From Pseudomonas sp. RIT-562 (GTDB lineage Bacteria > Pseudomonadota > Gammaproteobacteria > Pseudomonadales > Pseudomonadaceae), in contig NZ_JAPJIV010000003.1 in NCBI RefSeq assembly GCF_026241895.1, positions 248,001 through 312,000 on the forward strand: a stretch of DNA of 64,000 bases, given 5' to 3'. The translations under genes and the position numbers were made by a program. The notes under the pieces are model-generated. The model was not told the origin of the DNA. It did not search any database and worked only from the letters and a program-made list of their open reading frames with translations. Positions 38,943-47,251 of the stretch are shown here, one piece after another (the stretch's first letter is position 1; each line of letters starts with the position of its first letter).

Positions 38943-39676
38943 CGCCGGCAATCCCCTGTAGCAGCTGGCGAAGCCTGCGTCCGACTGCCCAGCAGTCGCC
39001 GCGCAATCTACCGGATACACCCCGATCACAGGATTCACCACTGCTGCGCAGCCGAACGCAGCCTCGCAGGCTCGTCAGCTGCTACAAAATCGTGGCGACG
39101 CTGTTTTTGCTGTTGGGGGGAGCCTCCCTGGCCCAAGCTTTTGATCTGCAGCAGCTCAGCGATCAGCTGGCCAAACCTGAGGTGATTCACGGCAGCTTCA
39201 TCCAGGAAAAACACCTGCGCGCCCTGCCCCAACCGCTCACCAGCAAGGGCAGCTTCGTCCTGGCGAAAAACCATGGTCTGCTCTGGCTGCTGAAAACGCC
39301 GCTGCAGCAGGACTATCGGATCACCGCCAAGGGCATCGCCCGACGCGACGCCAACGGCTGGCAAATGCTGCCGGGCAAGAGCGCCGGGGCCGAACAGAAC
39401 CGTTTGTTCCTCGCGGTGCTGCAAGGCGACAGCAGCGGGTTGCAGCGCGATTTCGAACTGTCGCTCAGCGGCGATGCCCAGGACTGGAAGTTGACCCTGA
39501 TCCCGCGTTCGCTCCTGCTCAAGCAGGTGTTCAACCAGATCAACATCACCGGGGCCGAGTTGGTGCACAGCATCGAACTGCTGGAAACCCAAGGTGACAG
39601 CACTCTTTTACGCATGCAGGACAGTACTGGCGCGCAGCCGTTGAGCGACTCGGAGCAACATGACTTTGCCGAGTGA
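38939..39676 (+). CDS. LolA-like periplasmic carrier, N-terminus replaced or extended by a REP element
   Basis: The conserved part, from a signal peptide core VATLFLLLGGASLAQA near residues 52-67 onwards, is an outer-membrane lipoprotein-carrier (LolA-like) fold that should ferry the lipidated polyene across the periplasm (FIQEKHLRALPQPLTSKGSF, DYRITAKGIARRDANGWQML). The coupled ATG at 38939 overlaps the thioesterase stop as in the other operon genes, but the next roughly 45 codons are a family B REP element (38958-39085) that stays open in this frame. The alternative is a downstream GTG at 39092, which has no ribosome site and would leave a signal peptide without positive charge. Real N-terminus uncertain; translation may be impaired. 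The 3' end overlaps the exporter gene. Confidence 0.75.
   Translation: MTPAIPCSSWRSLRPTAQQSPRNLPDTPRSQDSPLLRSRTQPRRLVSCYKIVATLFLLLGGASLAQAFDLQQLSDQLAKPEVIHGSFIQEKHLRALPQPLTSKGSFVLAKNHGLLWLLKTPLQQDYRITAKGIARRDANGWQMLPGKSAGAEQNRLFLAVLQGDSSGLQRDFELSLSGDAQDWKLTLIPRSLLLKQVFNQINITGAELVHSIELLETQGDSTLLRMQDSTGAQPLSDSEQHDFAE
38958..39085. repeat. REP palindrome pair, family B, inside the 5' end of the LolA-like gene
   Basis: Left arm GTAGCAGCTGGCGAAGCCTG at 38958-38977 matches the copies at 21580 and 35206 exactly; the right arm at about 39056-39085 is the inverted counterpart with a seven-base insertion. It begins 17 bases after the ATG at 38939. Its 128-base length is not a multiple of three, yet the reading frame is open throughout. 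Confidence 0.85.
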
Positions 39677-42002
39677 ACGCAGGCTCCCGCAGATTTTCCT
39701 GATCCTGCTGCTGCTGGTACTGGCCCTTGCCGGCTGGCAATGGCGTGACGGCCCGCCGCTGTCGGCCAATCTGATGGAACTCGTACCGGGCACCGCGCCG
39801 GATGCACTGGAATTGCGCGCCGAGCAGCGCATGCAGGAGCCATTGAACCGCGAGATGCTGGTCCTGGTCGGCCACGCTGATCGCCAGCAGGCGGTGGCCA
39901 TGGCGCAGCAACTCGGCGAGCAATGGCAGGCCAGCGGCCTGTTCGAAAAGGTCCAGTGGAACCTGCAGGCCGACTTGCCGGCGCTGCGGACACAGCTGCT
40001 GCAGGGCCGCTTGGCGATGCTGTCGGCAGACGATCGCCAGCAGCTGATCGAGCAGCCCGAAGCGTTCATCCAGCAGCGCGTGCAAAGCTTGTTCGATCCC
40101 TTCAGCGGTTTCACTCTGGTACCCAGCCAGGAGGACTGGCTGGGCTTGACCGGACGCATCCAGAACAGTCAGCCGCAGCACGGCGCCGTGCAACTGGATA
40201 TCGGTAGCGGTGCACTGGTCGCTGACACCGACGGCATGAGCTGGGTGTTGCTGCGCGCGCGCACCACCGGTAACGCGTTCGACATGAAGCTGCCCCTGCA
40301 GGTCGCCGACCTGCTTGAAAGCAGCCGTGCCGAAGCCGCCCAGGCCAAGGTGCAGCTACTGGCAGCCAGCGGCCTGTTGTATGCCGCAAACGGCCAGCGG
40401 CAAGCCACCCGCGAAATGACCTGGGTCGGCGGCGGTGCCACTATCGGCATTCTGTTGCTGCTACTGCTGGCCTTCCGCCGTTGGCGCGTGCTGCTCGCCT
40501 TCGTCCCGGTGCTCGTGGGCATGCTCTTTGGTGCGGTGGCCTGCGTCGCCCTGTTCGGCCATATGCATGTGATGACACTGGTGCTCGGTTCGAGCCTGAT
40601 CGGCGTCGCGGTCGACTACCCGCTGCATTACCTGTCCAAGAGCTGGAGCCTGAAACCCTGGCGCAGCTGGCCAGCCCTGCGGCTGACCTTGCCCGGCCTG
40701 ACGCTGAGCCTGATCACCAGTTGCATCGGCTATCTCGCCCTGGCCTGGACGCCCTTTCCAGCACTGACCCAGATCGCGGTGTTTTCCGCAGCAGGTCTGA
40801 TCGGCGCCTATCTGTGCGCTGTCTGCCTACTACCGGCACTGCTCAAGGGCGTGCAGCTGCGCCCTGCGCAATGGCCCTTGAGTGTTTGCGAAAGCATGCT
40901 GCTGTGCCGTGAAGCACTGCTCAAGCGGGCCAGCACCCCACTGTTGTTGGCGCTGCTGGTCGCCTTCTGCGTTGCCGGCCTGCTGCAGCTCGACAGCAAA
41001 AACGATATTCGCCAATGGGTCGGCGCCCCTCAGCAGCTCACTGACGAAGCCCAGACCATCGCGCGCATCACCGGCTATCAACCCACCAGCCAGTTCTTCC
41101 TGGTGCGGGCAGCCGATCAACAACAACTGCTTGAACGCCAGACCGCGCTGAGTGAACGCCTCGATCAGTTGGTCAACATGGAAAAGCTCCAGGGCTATCT
41201 GTCCCTCAATCAACTCGTCGGCCCGCCCGTCGAGCAGCAACAGGTTCGCGAAGCGCTGAACAAGCTGGCGCCGCACTGGCAGCCATTGCTCGATCTCGGC
41301 GTGCCTGCCGCAGCATTGCAGGCGGAACTCGAGAGCCTGCGCGCATTGCCGATCCAGGACATTGACTCGGCGCTGCTTGGCCCGCTGGCAGAGCCATACC
41401 GAGCGCTGTGGCTGGGGCCGACCGATGATGGCGGCGTGGCGGCCATGGTCAGCCTGCAAGGTTTGAATAATCCCGCGCTGTTGCAGGTTCAGGCACTGGA
41501 CCTGCCGGGTGTCGAGCTGGTCGATCGCCTGGGTGAATTGAACAGCGTCTTCGCTGCGACCCAGATCAGCGCCGCCGAGCTGAAACTGGCTTCCTGTGTG
41601 TTGATCGTGCTGGTACTGATCCTGCCGTTCGGTCTCGGCGGCGCCTTGCGTATCGTCACTCTGCCGCTGCTGGCCGCACTGTGCAGCCTGGCCAGCCTGG
41701 GCTGGCTGGGGCAGCCGCTGACGTTGTTCAGCCTGTTCGGCCTGCTGCTGGTGACTGCTATCAGCGTCGACTACGCGATCCTCATGCGCGAACAGGTCGG
41801 AGGAGCGCCAGTGAGCCTGCTGGGCACCTTGCTGGCGGCGCTGACCACTTGGCTGTCATTCGGCTTGCTGGCCGTATCGAGCACACCGGCAGTAAGCAAC
41901 TTCGGCCTGTCGGTGAGCCTGGGGCTGGTGTTCAGCTTCCTGCTGGCGCCTTGGGCCGGTCGCCAGAGTCATGCGGTAGAAACGGCGGAGTCGGTAGCAT
42001 GA
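39660..42002 (+). CDS. MMPL/RND-superfamily exporter of the aryl polyene operon
   Basis: 780-aa inner-membrane exporter with the duplicated RND layout: one helix, a large periplasmic loop (about 35-250), five to six helices (GGGATIGILLLLLLAFRRWR onwards), a second loop (about 430-640) and a final helix bundle ending SLGLVFSFLLAPWAG. VGVAVDYPLHYL and TAISVDYAILMRE contain the membrane Asp residues that serve proton coupling in this family. It probably extracts the polyene lipid from the inner membrane and hands it to the LolA-like carrier. ATG 39660 lies in the 3' end of the previous gene; the stop overlaps the next start as ATGA. Confidence 0.9.
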   Translation: MTLPSERRLPQIFLILLLLVLALAGWQWRDGPPLSANLMELVPGTAPDALELRAEQRMQEPLNREMLVLVGHADRQQAVAMAQQLGEQWQASGLFEKVQWNLQADLPALRTQLLQGRLAMLSADDRQQLIEQPEAFIQQRVQSLFDPFSGFTLVPSQEDWLGLTGRIQNSQPQHGAVQLDIGSGALVADTDGMSWVLLRARTTGNAFDMKLPLQVADLLESSRAEAAQAKVQLLAASGLLYAANGQRQATREMTWVGGGATIGILLLLLLAFRRWRVLLAFVPVLVGMLFGAVACVALFGHMHVMTLVLGSSLIGVAVDYPLHYLSKSWSLKPWRSWPALRLTLPGLTLSLITSCIGYLALAWTPFPALTQIAVFSAAGLIGAYLCAVCLLPALLKGVQLRPAQWPLSVCESMLLCREALLKRASTPLLLALLVAFCVAGLLQLDSKNDIRQWVGAPQQLTDEAQTIARITGYQPTSQFFLVRAADQQQLLERQTALSERLDQLVNMEKLQGYLSLNQLVGPPVEQQQVREALNKLAPHWQPLLDLGVPAAALQAELESLRALPIQDIDSALLGPLAEPYRALWLGPTDDGGVAAMVSLQGLNNPALLQVQALDLPGVELVDRLGELNSVFAATQISAAELKLASCVLIVLVLILPFGLGGALRIVTLPLLAALCSLASLGWLGQPLTLFSLFGLLLVTAISVDYAILMREQVGGAPVSLLGTLLAALTTWLSFGLLAVSSTPAVSNFGLSVSLGLVFSFLLAPWAGRQSHAVETAESVA

Positions 42003-43159
42003 TGATCGCCCTGTTCTGGCTCATGGCCCTCGGTTTGTTCGCCCTGGCTACGTCCATCGGGCGCCACTTCGGCCTGATTCCGATCGTCAGCCAGTTGCTT
42101 CTGGCAACCGTCGGCCTGCCGTTGTTGATGTACTTCTGGATCGAGCCTGGCTGGGGCCTGAGTGGCGCCCAGCTTATTTCCCCGGCTTGGCTGAAAAATC
42201 TCTACAGCCTCGGTTTTGCCCTGTTACTGGGGCATATCCTCAGCGACGTCATCGATCTGCGCCTCGACCGCCAGAGCCTGAAAATTGCTCTGCCGAGCTT
42301 TTGCATTCCCTTTGCATGCGGGCTGGCTACCGCGGCCTGGCTGTTGCCCGCGCAGCCGTGGATCAGTTCGCTGGCAGTCGGCCTGCTGTTCGCCATTACC
42401 GCGATTCCAGTGCTGTACCTGTACCTGCGGCACATCAATTACCCGAGCGCTGCAACTCGGCGCCTGGTGCAGACCGCCATCCTCATCGACCTCACCTGCT
42501 GGACCCTGTTCGCCATCGCCCAGGGCAGCCTGCACTTGAGCAGCCTGCTGCTGCCACTGGCGGGCGCCTGCCTGCCGTTGCTCCTGAGCCTGCTCGGCCT
42601 GCGCCAACCGGTGCTGCACAGCGGCTGTTTCTTCGCGCTGCTGGTGGTAGCCGAGCACTTCAAGCTCAATGCGCTGATTCTCGGGATAGGTTACCTGCTG
42701 TGCATGGCGGCGTTAAAAGTGCCATTGGTGCTGCCGCTGCCCGCGGCCTGGATGAGTCGATTGCAGACCGGTATCGCGATCCCGCTGATCCTCACATTCG
42801 GCATCGTGCAGATCGACGTCCACAGCGCCATGGCCAATCTTGGCTGGGTGCAGCTGGCAGCCTTGCTGGTGTTGCCGATCGCCAGCAAACTGCTGGGCAA
42901 CTGGCTGGGACTGGGCTGGGCCGGCGCGTCGTTTGAAGGCGCCAGTCGCTGGCGTGAAAGTGTCCTGCTCAACATTCGCGGCTTGAGTGAGATCGTCTTT
43001 CTCAACCTGCTGCTGCAACAACACCTCATCAGCCCGGCGTTGTACTTCGCGCTGATGCTGATGGGGCTGATCGCGACATTGCTGCCGGCACTGGTCGGCA
43101 TGCACCGAATCCCCATGAATATCGCCGCCCCGGCAAGGAACCCCCATGCCAACAATTGA
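41999..43159 (+). CDS. CPA2 antiporter-like multi-helix membrane protein in the aryl polyene operon
   Basis: 386-aa protein, almost entirely hydrophobic, about 12 helices. It resembles the membrane domain of Kef/CPA2 cation:proton antiporters: LYSLGFALLLGHILSDVIDL, AITAIPVLYLYLRHI and NIRGLSEIVFLNLLLQQ. The cytoplasmic RCK/TrkA-N domain is missing. It starts at ATG 41999 within an ATGA overlap with the exporter and overlaps the flavoprotein by 14 bases, so it is a genuine operon member. I do not know it as a standard aryl polyene gene; supplying ion exchange for the exporter or a flippase-like role are only guesses. Confidence 0.75.
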   Translation: MMIALFWLMALGLFALATSIGRHFGLIPIVSQLLLATVGLPLLMYFWIEPGWGLSGAQLISPAWLKNLYSLGFALLLGHILSDVIDLRLDRQSLKIALPSFCIPFACGLATAAWLLPAQPWISSLAVGLLFAITAIPVLYLYLRHINYPSAATRRLVQTAILIDLTCWTLFAIAQGSLHLSSLLLPLAGACLPLLLSLLGLRQPVLHSGCFFALLVVAEHFKLNALILGIGYLLCMAALKVPLVLPLPAAWMSRLQTGIAIPLILTFGIVQIDVHSAMANLGWVQLAALLVLPIASKLLGNWLGLGWAGASFEGASRWRESVLLNIRGLSEIVFLNLLLQQHLISPALYFALMLMGLIATLLPALVGMHRIPMNIAAPARNPHANN

Positions 43160-44393
43160 AATGGAACGTCGCCAGGTGGTTGTCATCGGCGCAGGCCCTT
43201 CGGGCGCCATCGCCGCCGCCCTGCTTAAACGCAAGGGGCATGATGTGCTGATGATCGAGCGGCAGCATTTTCCCCGCTTCTCCATAGGTGAAAGCCTGCT
43301 GTCCCATTGCCTGGACTTCGTCGAGGAAGCGGGCATGCTCGAAGCGGTGAACGCTGCCGGTTTCCAAGTGAAAACCGGTGCGGCGTTTGCCTGGGGCGAG
43401 CAGTACAGCGCGTTCGATTTCGGCGACACCTTCAGCAACGGCAAGCCGACTACTTTCCAGGTGTTGCGCGCTGATTTCGACAAGCTGCTGGCCGACCAGG
43501 CCGAGCTGCAAGGGGTAGAAATCCGCTACGGCGAAACCATTATCAGCGTCGACGTCGAGCAGGCCAGGCCGCAGCTCGGCGTGCAGCGCGAAGATGGCAG
43601 CGAGTACCGCATCGAGGCCGAATTCATGCTCGATGCCAGCGGCTACGGCCGGGTGCTCCCGCGCCTCCTGGACCTTGAGGCTCCATCGAACTTTCCGGTA
43701 CGCCAGGCCGTGTTCACCCATGTCGAGGACCACATCGACAACCCGGCCTTCGACCGCAGCAAAATCCTCGTCACCACCCATCCGACCCGGCGTGATATCT
43801 GGTTCTGGACCATTCCGTTCAGCAATGGCCGGTGCTCGGTGGGCGTGGTCGCGGCGGCGGAACACTTCGAAGGCCGCGCGGATAATCTCGACGACTGTCT
43901 GCGCAGCTTCATTGATGAGACCCCAAGCCTGTCCGCAGTGCTCGACAACGCCGAATGGGACACAGCTGCACGGACCATTGGCGGCTATTCGGCTAACGTC
44001 AAATCCCTGCACGGGCCCGGCTATGCCCTGCTGGGTAACGCCGCGGAATTCCTCGACCCGGTGTTTTCCTCGGGCGTGACCATCGCGATGCGCTCGGCGA
44101 GCATGGCTGCGGCGGTCCTGCACCGGCAACTGCAGGGCGAAACGGTCGACTGGGAAACCGAGTTCGCCATACCGCTCAAGCGTGGGGTCGATACGTTTCG
44201 GTGCTACGTGGAAGGCTGGTACGCCGGAACCTTCCAGGATGTGATCTACCATCCAGGCAGCTCTCCCGACATTCGCCGCATGATCAGCGCGATTCTCGCC
44301 GGTTATGCCTGGGACGAACGCAACCCGTTCGTTGCCGAACCCAAACGCCGGCTGCGGATGCTGTCGGAGCTGTGCGCAAGGGATGCCACATGA
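43146..44393 (+). CDS. FAD-dependent halogenase-like monooxygenase
   Basis: 415-aa flavoprotein. FAD-binding GxGxxG is VIGAGPSGAIAAAL at the N-terminus, and the second FAD motif GPGYALLGNAAEFLDPVFSS is near residue 290. Two traits of flavin halogenases are seen: Lys76 in FQVKTGAAF, near the place of the catalytic lysine (Lys79 in PrnA/RebH), and WFWTIP at 219-224, matching WxWxIP. Xanthomonadins are brominated aryl polyenes, so halogenation of the aryl head is plausible, but hydroxylases and saturases of the same superfamily cannot be excluded. ATG 43146 overlaps the previous gene; the stop overlaps the methyltransferase start as ATGA. Confidence 0.8.
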   Translation: MPTIEMERRQVVVIGAGPSGAIAAALLKRKGHDVLMIERQHFPRFSIGESLLSHCLDFVEEAGMLEAVNAAGFQVKTGAAFAWGEQYSAFDFGDTFSNGKPTTFQVLRADFDKLLADQAELQGVEIRYGETIISVDVEQARPQLGVQREDGSEYRIEAEFMLDASGYGRVLPRLLDLEAPSNFPVRQAVFTHVEDHIDNPAFDRSKILVTTHPTRRDIWFWTIPFSNGRCSVGVVAAAEHFEGRADNLDDCLRSFIDETPSLSAVLDNAEWDTAARTIGGYSANVKSLHGPGYALLGNAAEFLDPVFSSGVTIAMRSASMAAAVLHRQLQGETVDWETEFAIPLKRGVDTFRCYVEGWYAGTFQDVIYHPGSSPDIRRMISAILAGYAWDERNPFVAEPKRRLRMLSELCARDAT

Positions 44394-45115
44394 GCTACTT
44401 GAGCGACAATTACGTCGAGGAAACCCGCTTCGGGTTCTGGTTCCTGCGCAGCCACACCTGGCAGCACCATGTGTTGCGGGTAGCGATCAAGGATTTGCGC
44501 AGCCTGTTCAGCGAGCCTCCGCCGACTCATCCAGTGCTGCTGGATGCCGGCTGCGGCCAGGGCAAGTCGTTCCAGCTACTGCGCCAGACCTTCGAACCGC
44601 AGCGTCTCACAGGCCTCGATGCCGACCTGCACAGTCTCGAACTCAGCCGGGAAGAGGCTGCTCGCCAGTGCATCGAAGTGGATTTGATCGGCAGCGATTG
44701 CGCGAGCATCCAGCTGCCCGACGCCAGTGTCGACCTGTTGTTCTGTCACCAGACATTCCATCACCTGGTGGAACAGGAACTGGCCCTGGCCGAGTTCTAT
44801 CGAGTGTTGAAACCGGGGGGTTATCTGCTGTTCGCCGAATCCACCGAGGCTTACATTGATACCTGGGTGATTCGCTGGTTATTTCGTCATCCGATGCATG
44901 TGCAAAAAAGTGCTGCCGGGTATCTGCAGATGATTCGCCAACAGGGTTTCGAGTTCGGGCCGCAGAACGTTTCCTATCCGTACCTGTGGTGGAGCCGCGC
45001 CAAGGATTTCGGCCTGTTGGAACGCCTGGGCCTGCAACGGCCAAAAGCCGTGGGTGAACGGGTAGAAACCCTGGTCAATGTGGTTGCGCGCAAACCGCTT
45101 GAAGGGTGTTCCTGA
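44390..45115 (+). CDS. SAM-dependent methyltransferase of the aryl polyene operon
   Basis: 241-aa class I methyltransferase. Motif I is VLLDAGCGQGKSFQLLR, and LLFCHQTFHHLVEQELALAE with the acidic post-motif region follow. Aryl polyene head groups are often C- or O-methylated, and this enzyme is the obvious candidate. A 4-base overlap couples it to the flavoprotein gene, and its TGA shares one base with the ATG of the lipoprotein gene. Confidence 0.87.
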   Translation: MSYLSDNYVEETRFGFWFLRSHTWQHHVLRVAIKDLRSLFSEPPPTHPVLLDAGCGQGKSFQLLRQTFEPQRLTGLDADLHSLELSREEAARQCIEVDLIGSDCASIQLPDASVDLLFCHQTFHHLVEQELALAEFYRVLKPGGYLLFAESTEAYIDTWVIRWLFRHPMHVQKSAAGYLQMIRQQGFEFGPQNVSYPYLWWSRAKDFGLLERLGLQRPKAVGERVETLVNVVARKPLEGCS

Positions 45116-45597
45116 TGATTCGTTTTCTGTTGCTCGGTTGCATCCTGCTGCTGGGCGCCTGCACCAGCCGGGCGCCGTTGCCCGAGCAGACTCCCGACTT
45201 GCCTCTGCCCCTGCAACTGCATATCCAGCGCCTGCAAGCGGACCAGCGCCTGGATTGGGTGCTGGTGATCCAGCGTGAAGGCTCCGGCATTCGCTGGTCG
45301 ATGATGGACTTGCTGGGTATTCCCCAGGCCCGGCAGAAACTGGTGGACGGCGAATGGCACGCCGACGGCCTGCTGCCGCCCAATGGGGAAGCGCGGGAAT
45401 TGTTCGCCGCGCTGCTGTTTGCGCTGACACCGCAGGCCCAGCTGCAAGGCAACTACCCCGCCGCGTGGCAACACGGTGCGCAACGGTCGTTGCCCGAGCG
45501 TTGGGACGTGCGTTATGCCCAACCGCAAAACTTCCAACTGACCCTGCCCGAGGGTCCGGAGTATCAGGTCACACCCCTGAGTGGGGACGCGCCATGA
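45115..45597 (+). CDS. DUF3261-type lipoprotein of the aryl polyene operon
   Basis: 160-aa lipoprotein. The type II signal peptide MIRFLLLGCILLLGAC has lipobox LGAC with lipidated Cys16; the next residues TS do not include Asp, so outer-membrane sorting is expected. The rest has a LolB-like short beta-rich character and belongs with the DUF3261 proteins found in aryl polyene clusters. It may receive the polyene lipid from the LolA-like carrier. ATG 45115 is inside TGATG; a GTG three codons earlier is less likely. Its stop overlaps the ketosynthase start. Confidence 0.83.
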   Translation: MIRFLLLGCILLLGACTSRAPLPEQTPDLPLPLQLHIQRLQADQRLDWVLVIQREGSGIRWSMMDLLGIPQARQKLVDGEWHADGLLPPNGEARELFAALLFALTPQAQLQGNYPAAWQHGAQRSLPERWDVRYAQPQNFQLTLPEGPEYQVTPLSGDAP

Positions 45598-46790
45598 CGG
45601 CTTACTTGAACGCCCTTGGGCTCGTCTGTGCGTTGGGCCGCGGCCAGGACGAAGTCAGCCGCAATCTGTTTGCCGGCGACTGCTCCGGAATGCGCGACGA
45701 AGCCGGCTGGATTGTCGATCGTACGTTGCCTGTGGCGGCCGTACAGGGCGAACTTGCCGCGATCCCGGCCCACCTGGCCGAGCAAGGCAGCCGCAACAAT
45801 CAGTTGCTGCTGGACGCAGCCCTGCAAATTCGCGAAGAAGTCGACCAGGCGATCAATACCTACGGCCGCGATCGCATCGGCGTAGTGCTGGGCACCAGCA
45901 CTTCAGGCATAGCCGAAGCCAGTCGTGGCCTGGCCCATTACATCCGGGAAGACGTGTTTCCCACTGACTACAACTACCAGCAACAGGAACTCGGCGCACC
46001 GGCCAACTTCCTCGCCGACTGGCTGCAAACGAGCGGTCCAGCCTATGTGATCTCCACCGCCTGCACTTCAAGCGCCCGGGCCCTGATGAGCGCCCAGCGC
46101 CTGTTGAACATGGGGCTGTGCGATGCGGTGCTGTGCGGCGGAGTCGACAGCCTGTGCAAGCTGACCCTCAACGGTTTCTCGGCACTGGAGGCTGTGTCCG
46201 GACAGCGCTGCAACCCTTTTTCAGTCAATCGCAACGGGATCAACATCGGCGAAGCAGCCGTGCTGTTTTTGATGACCCGAGCGGCCAGCAGCAGTTCGTC
46301 GATTGCCCTGCTGGGCAGCGGTGCAAGTTCCGATGCCCACCATATTTCCGCTCCCGAACCCACTGGCCGCGGCGCCCTGCAAGCGATGCGCAAGGCCCTG
46401 GGTCGAGCGAGCCTGCAACCGGAGCAGATTGCCTACCTGAACCTGCACGGTACTGCCACACAACATAATGATTCGATGGAAAGCCTGGCGGTGACAACGC
46501 TGTTCCCAAGTGGCGTGCCCTGCTCGTCGACCAAGCCGTTGACCGGTCACACCCTCGGCGCCGCTGGCGCCCTGGAAGCGGCGTTCTGCTGGTTGAGCCT
46601 GAGCGCCAACAACCAACAGCACGCCTTGCCTCCACATGTCTGGGACGGCCAGCCCGACCCCGCATTGCCGCAGCTGAAATGGGTGACCGCAGCGAATCGC
46701 CTGTCGTCCATTGCACCCCGCTACCTGATGAGCAATTCCTTTGCCTTTGGTGGCAACAACGTCAGCCTGATAATCGGAGACGCACCATGA
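45594..46790 (+). CDS. Beta-ketoacyl-ACP synthase (ApeO-like)
   Basis: 398-aa ketosynthase of the FabB/FabF fold. The catalytic triad is complete: Cys157 in VISTACTSSARAL, His285 in NLHGTATQHND and His319 in KPLTGHTLGAAG. It probably performs the elongating condensations together with the half ketosynthase at the head of the operon, as the ApeO:ApeC pair does. Start ATG 45594 sits in an ATGA overlap with the lipoprotein gene; the stop overlaps the dehydratase ATG. Confidence 0.91.
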   Translation: MTAYLNALGLVCALGRGQDEVSRNLFAGDCSGMRDEAGWIVDRTLPVAAVQGELAAIPAHLAEQGSRNNQLLLDAALQIREEVDQAINTYGRDRIGVVLGTSTSGIAEASRGLAHYIREDVFPTDYNYQQQELGAPANFLADWLQTSGPAYVISTACTSSARALMSAQRLLNMGLCDAVLCGGVDSLCKLTLNGFSALEAVSGQRCNPFSVNRNGINIGEAAVLFLMTRAASSSSSIALLGSGASSDAHHISAPEPTGRGALQAMRKALGRASLQPEQIAYLNLHGTATQHNDSMESLAVTTLFPSGVPCSSTKPLTGHTLGAAGALEAAFCWLSLSANNQQHALPPHVWDGQPDPALPQLKWVTAANRLSSIAPRYLMSNSFAFGGNNVSLIIGDAP

Positions 46791-47251
46791 CCGACTGGCC
46801 GCTCGCCGAATTGCTGCCCCACGCTGGCGACATGATCCTGATCGAACAGATCCTGTCGTTCGATGAGGAACAGATTCATACCCGCCTGACGGTAAGACCC
46901 AACGGCCTGTTCAACCGCCCCGACGGCAGCTTGCCTGCCTGGGTCGGTATCGAGCTGATGGCCCAGAGTGTTGCCGCCTATGCCGGCTGCCACGCCCGCC
47001 AGCGCGGTGATGCAATCGCCCTGGGTTTTCTGCTCGGTACACGCAAATTCGAATGCAATGTCGAACATTTTCCAGTCGGCACCGAGCTGACCATCCACGG
47101 CCTGCGCTCGCTGGAAGATGAGAACGGCATGGGCGTGTTCGAATGTCATATCAATGCCCCCGGCATCCACGCCACCGCTCGTCTGAACGTGTTCCGTCCG
47201 CCTCAGGCCGCGCAATATCTTGATGAATCGAAGGAGTCCAGTCATGACTGA
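46787..47251 (+). CDS. Hotdog 3-hydroxyacyl-ACP dehydratase (ApeP-like)
   Basis: 154-aa hotdog protein. The N-terminus WPLAELLPHAGDMILIEQIL has the LLPHxxxM active-site pattern and GIELMAQSVAAYAGCHARQR forms the central helix, both typical of ApeP-type dehydratases. In characterised clusters ApeI and ApeP act together in dehydrating the polyene chain; here the ApeI-type domain is fused to the ligase, so this is the second dehydratase. Its gene overlaps both neighbours. Confidence 0.87.
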   Translation: MTDWPLAELLPHAGDMILIEQILSFDEEQIHTRLTVRPNGLFNRPDGSLPAWVGIELMAQSVAAYAGCHARQRGDAIALGFLLGTRKFECNVEHFPVGTELTIHGLRSLEDENGMGVFECHINAPGIHATARLNVFRPPQAAQYLDESKESSHD

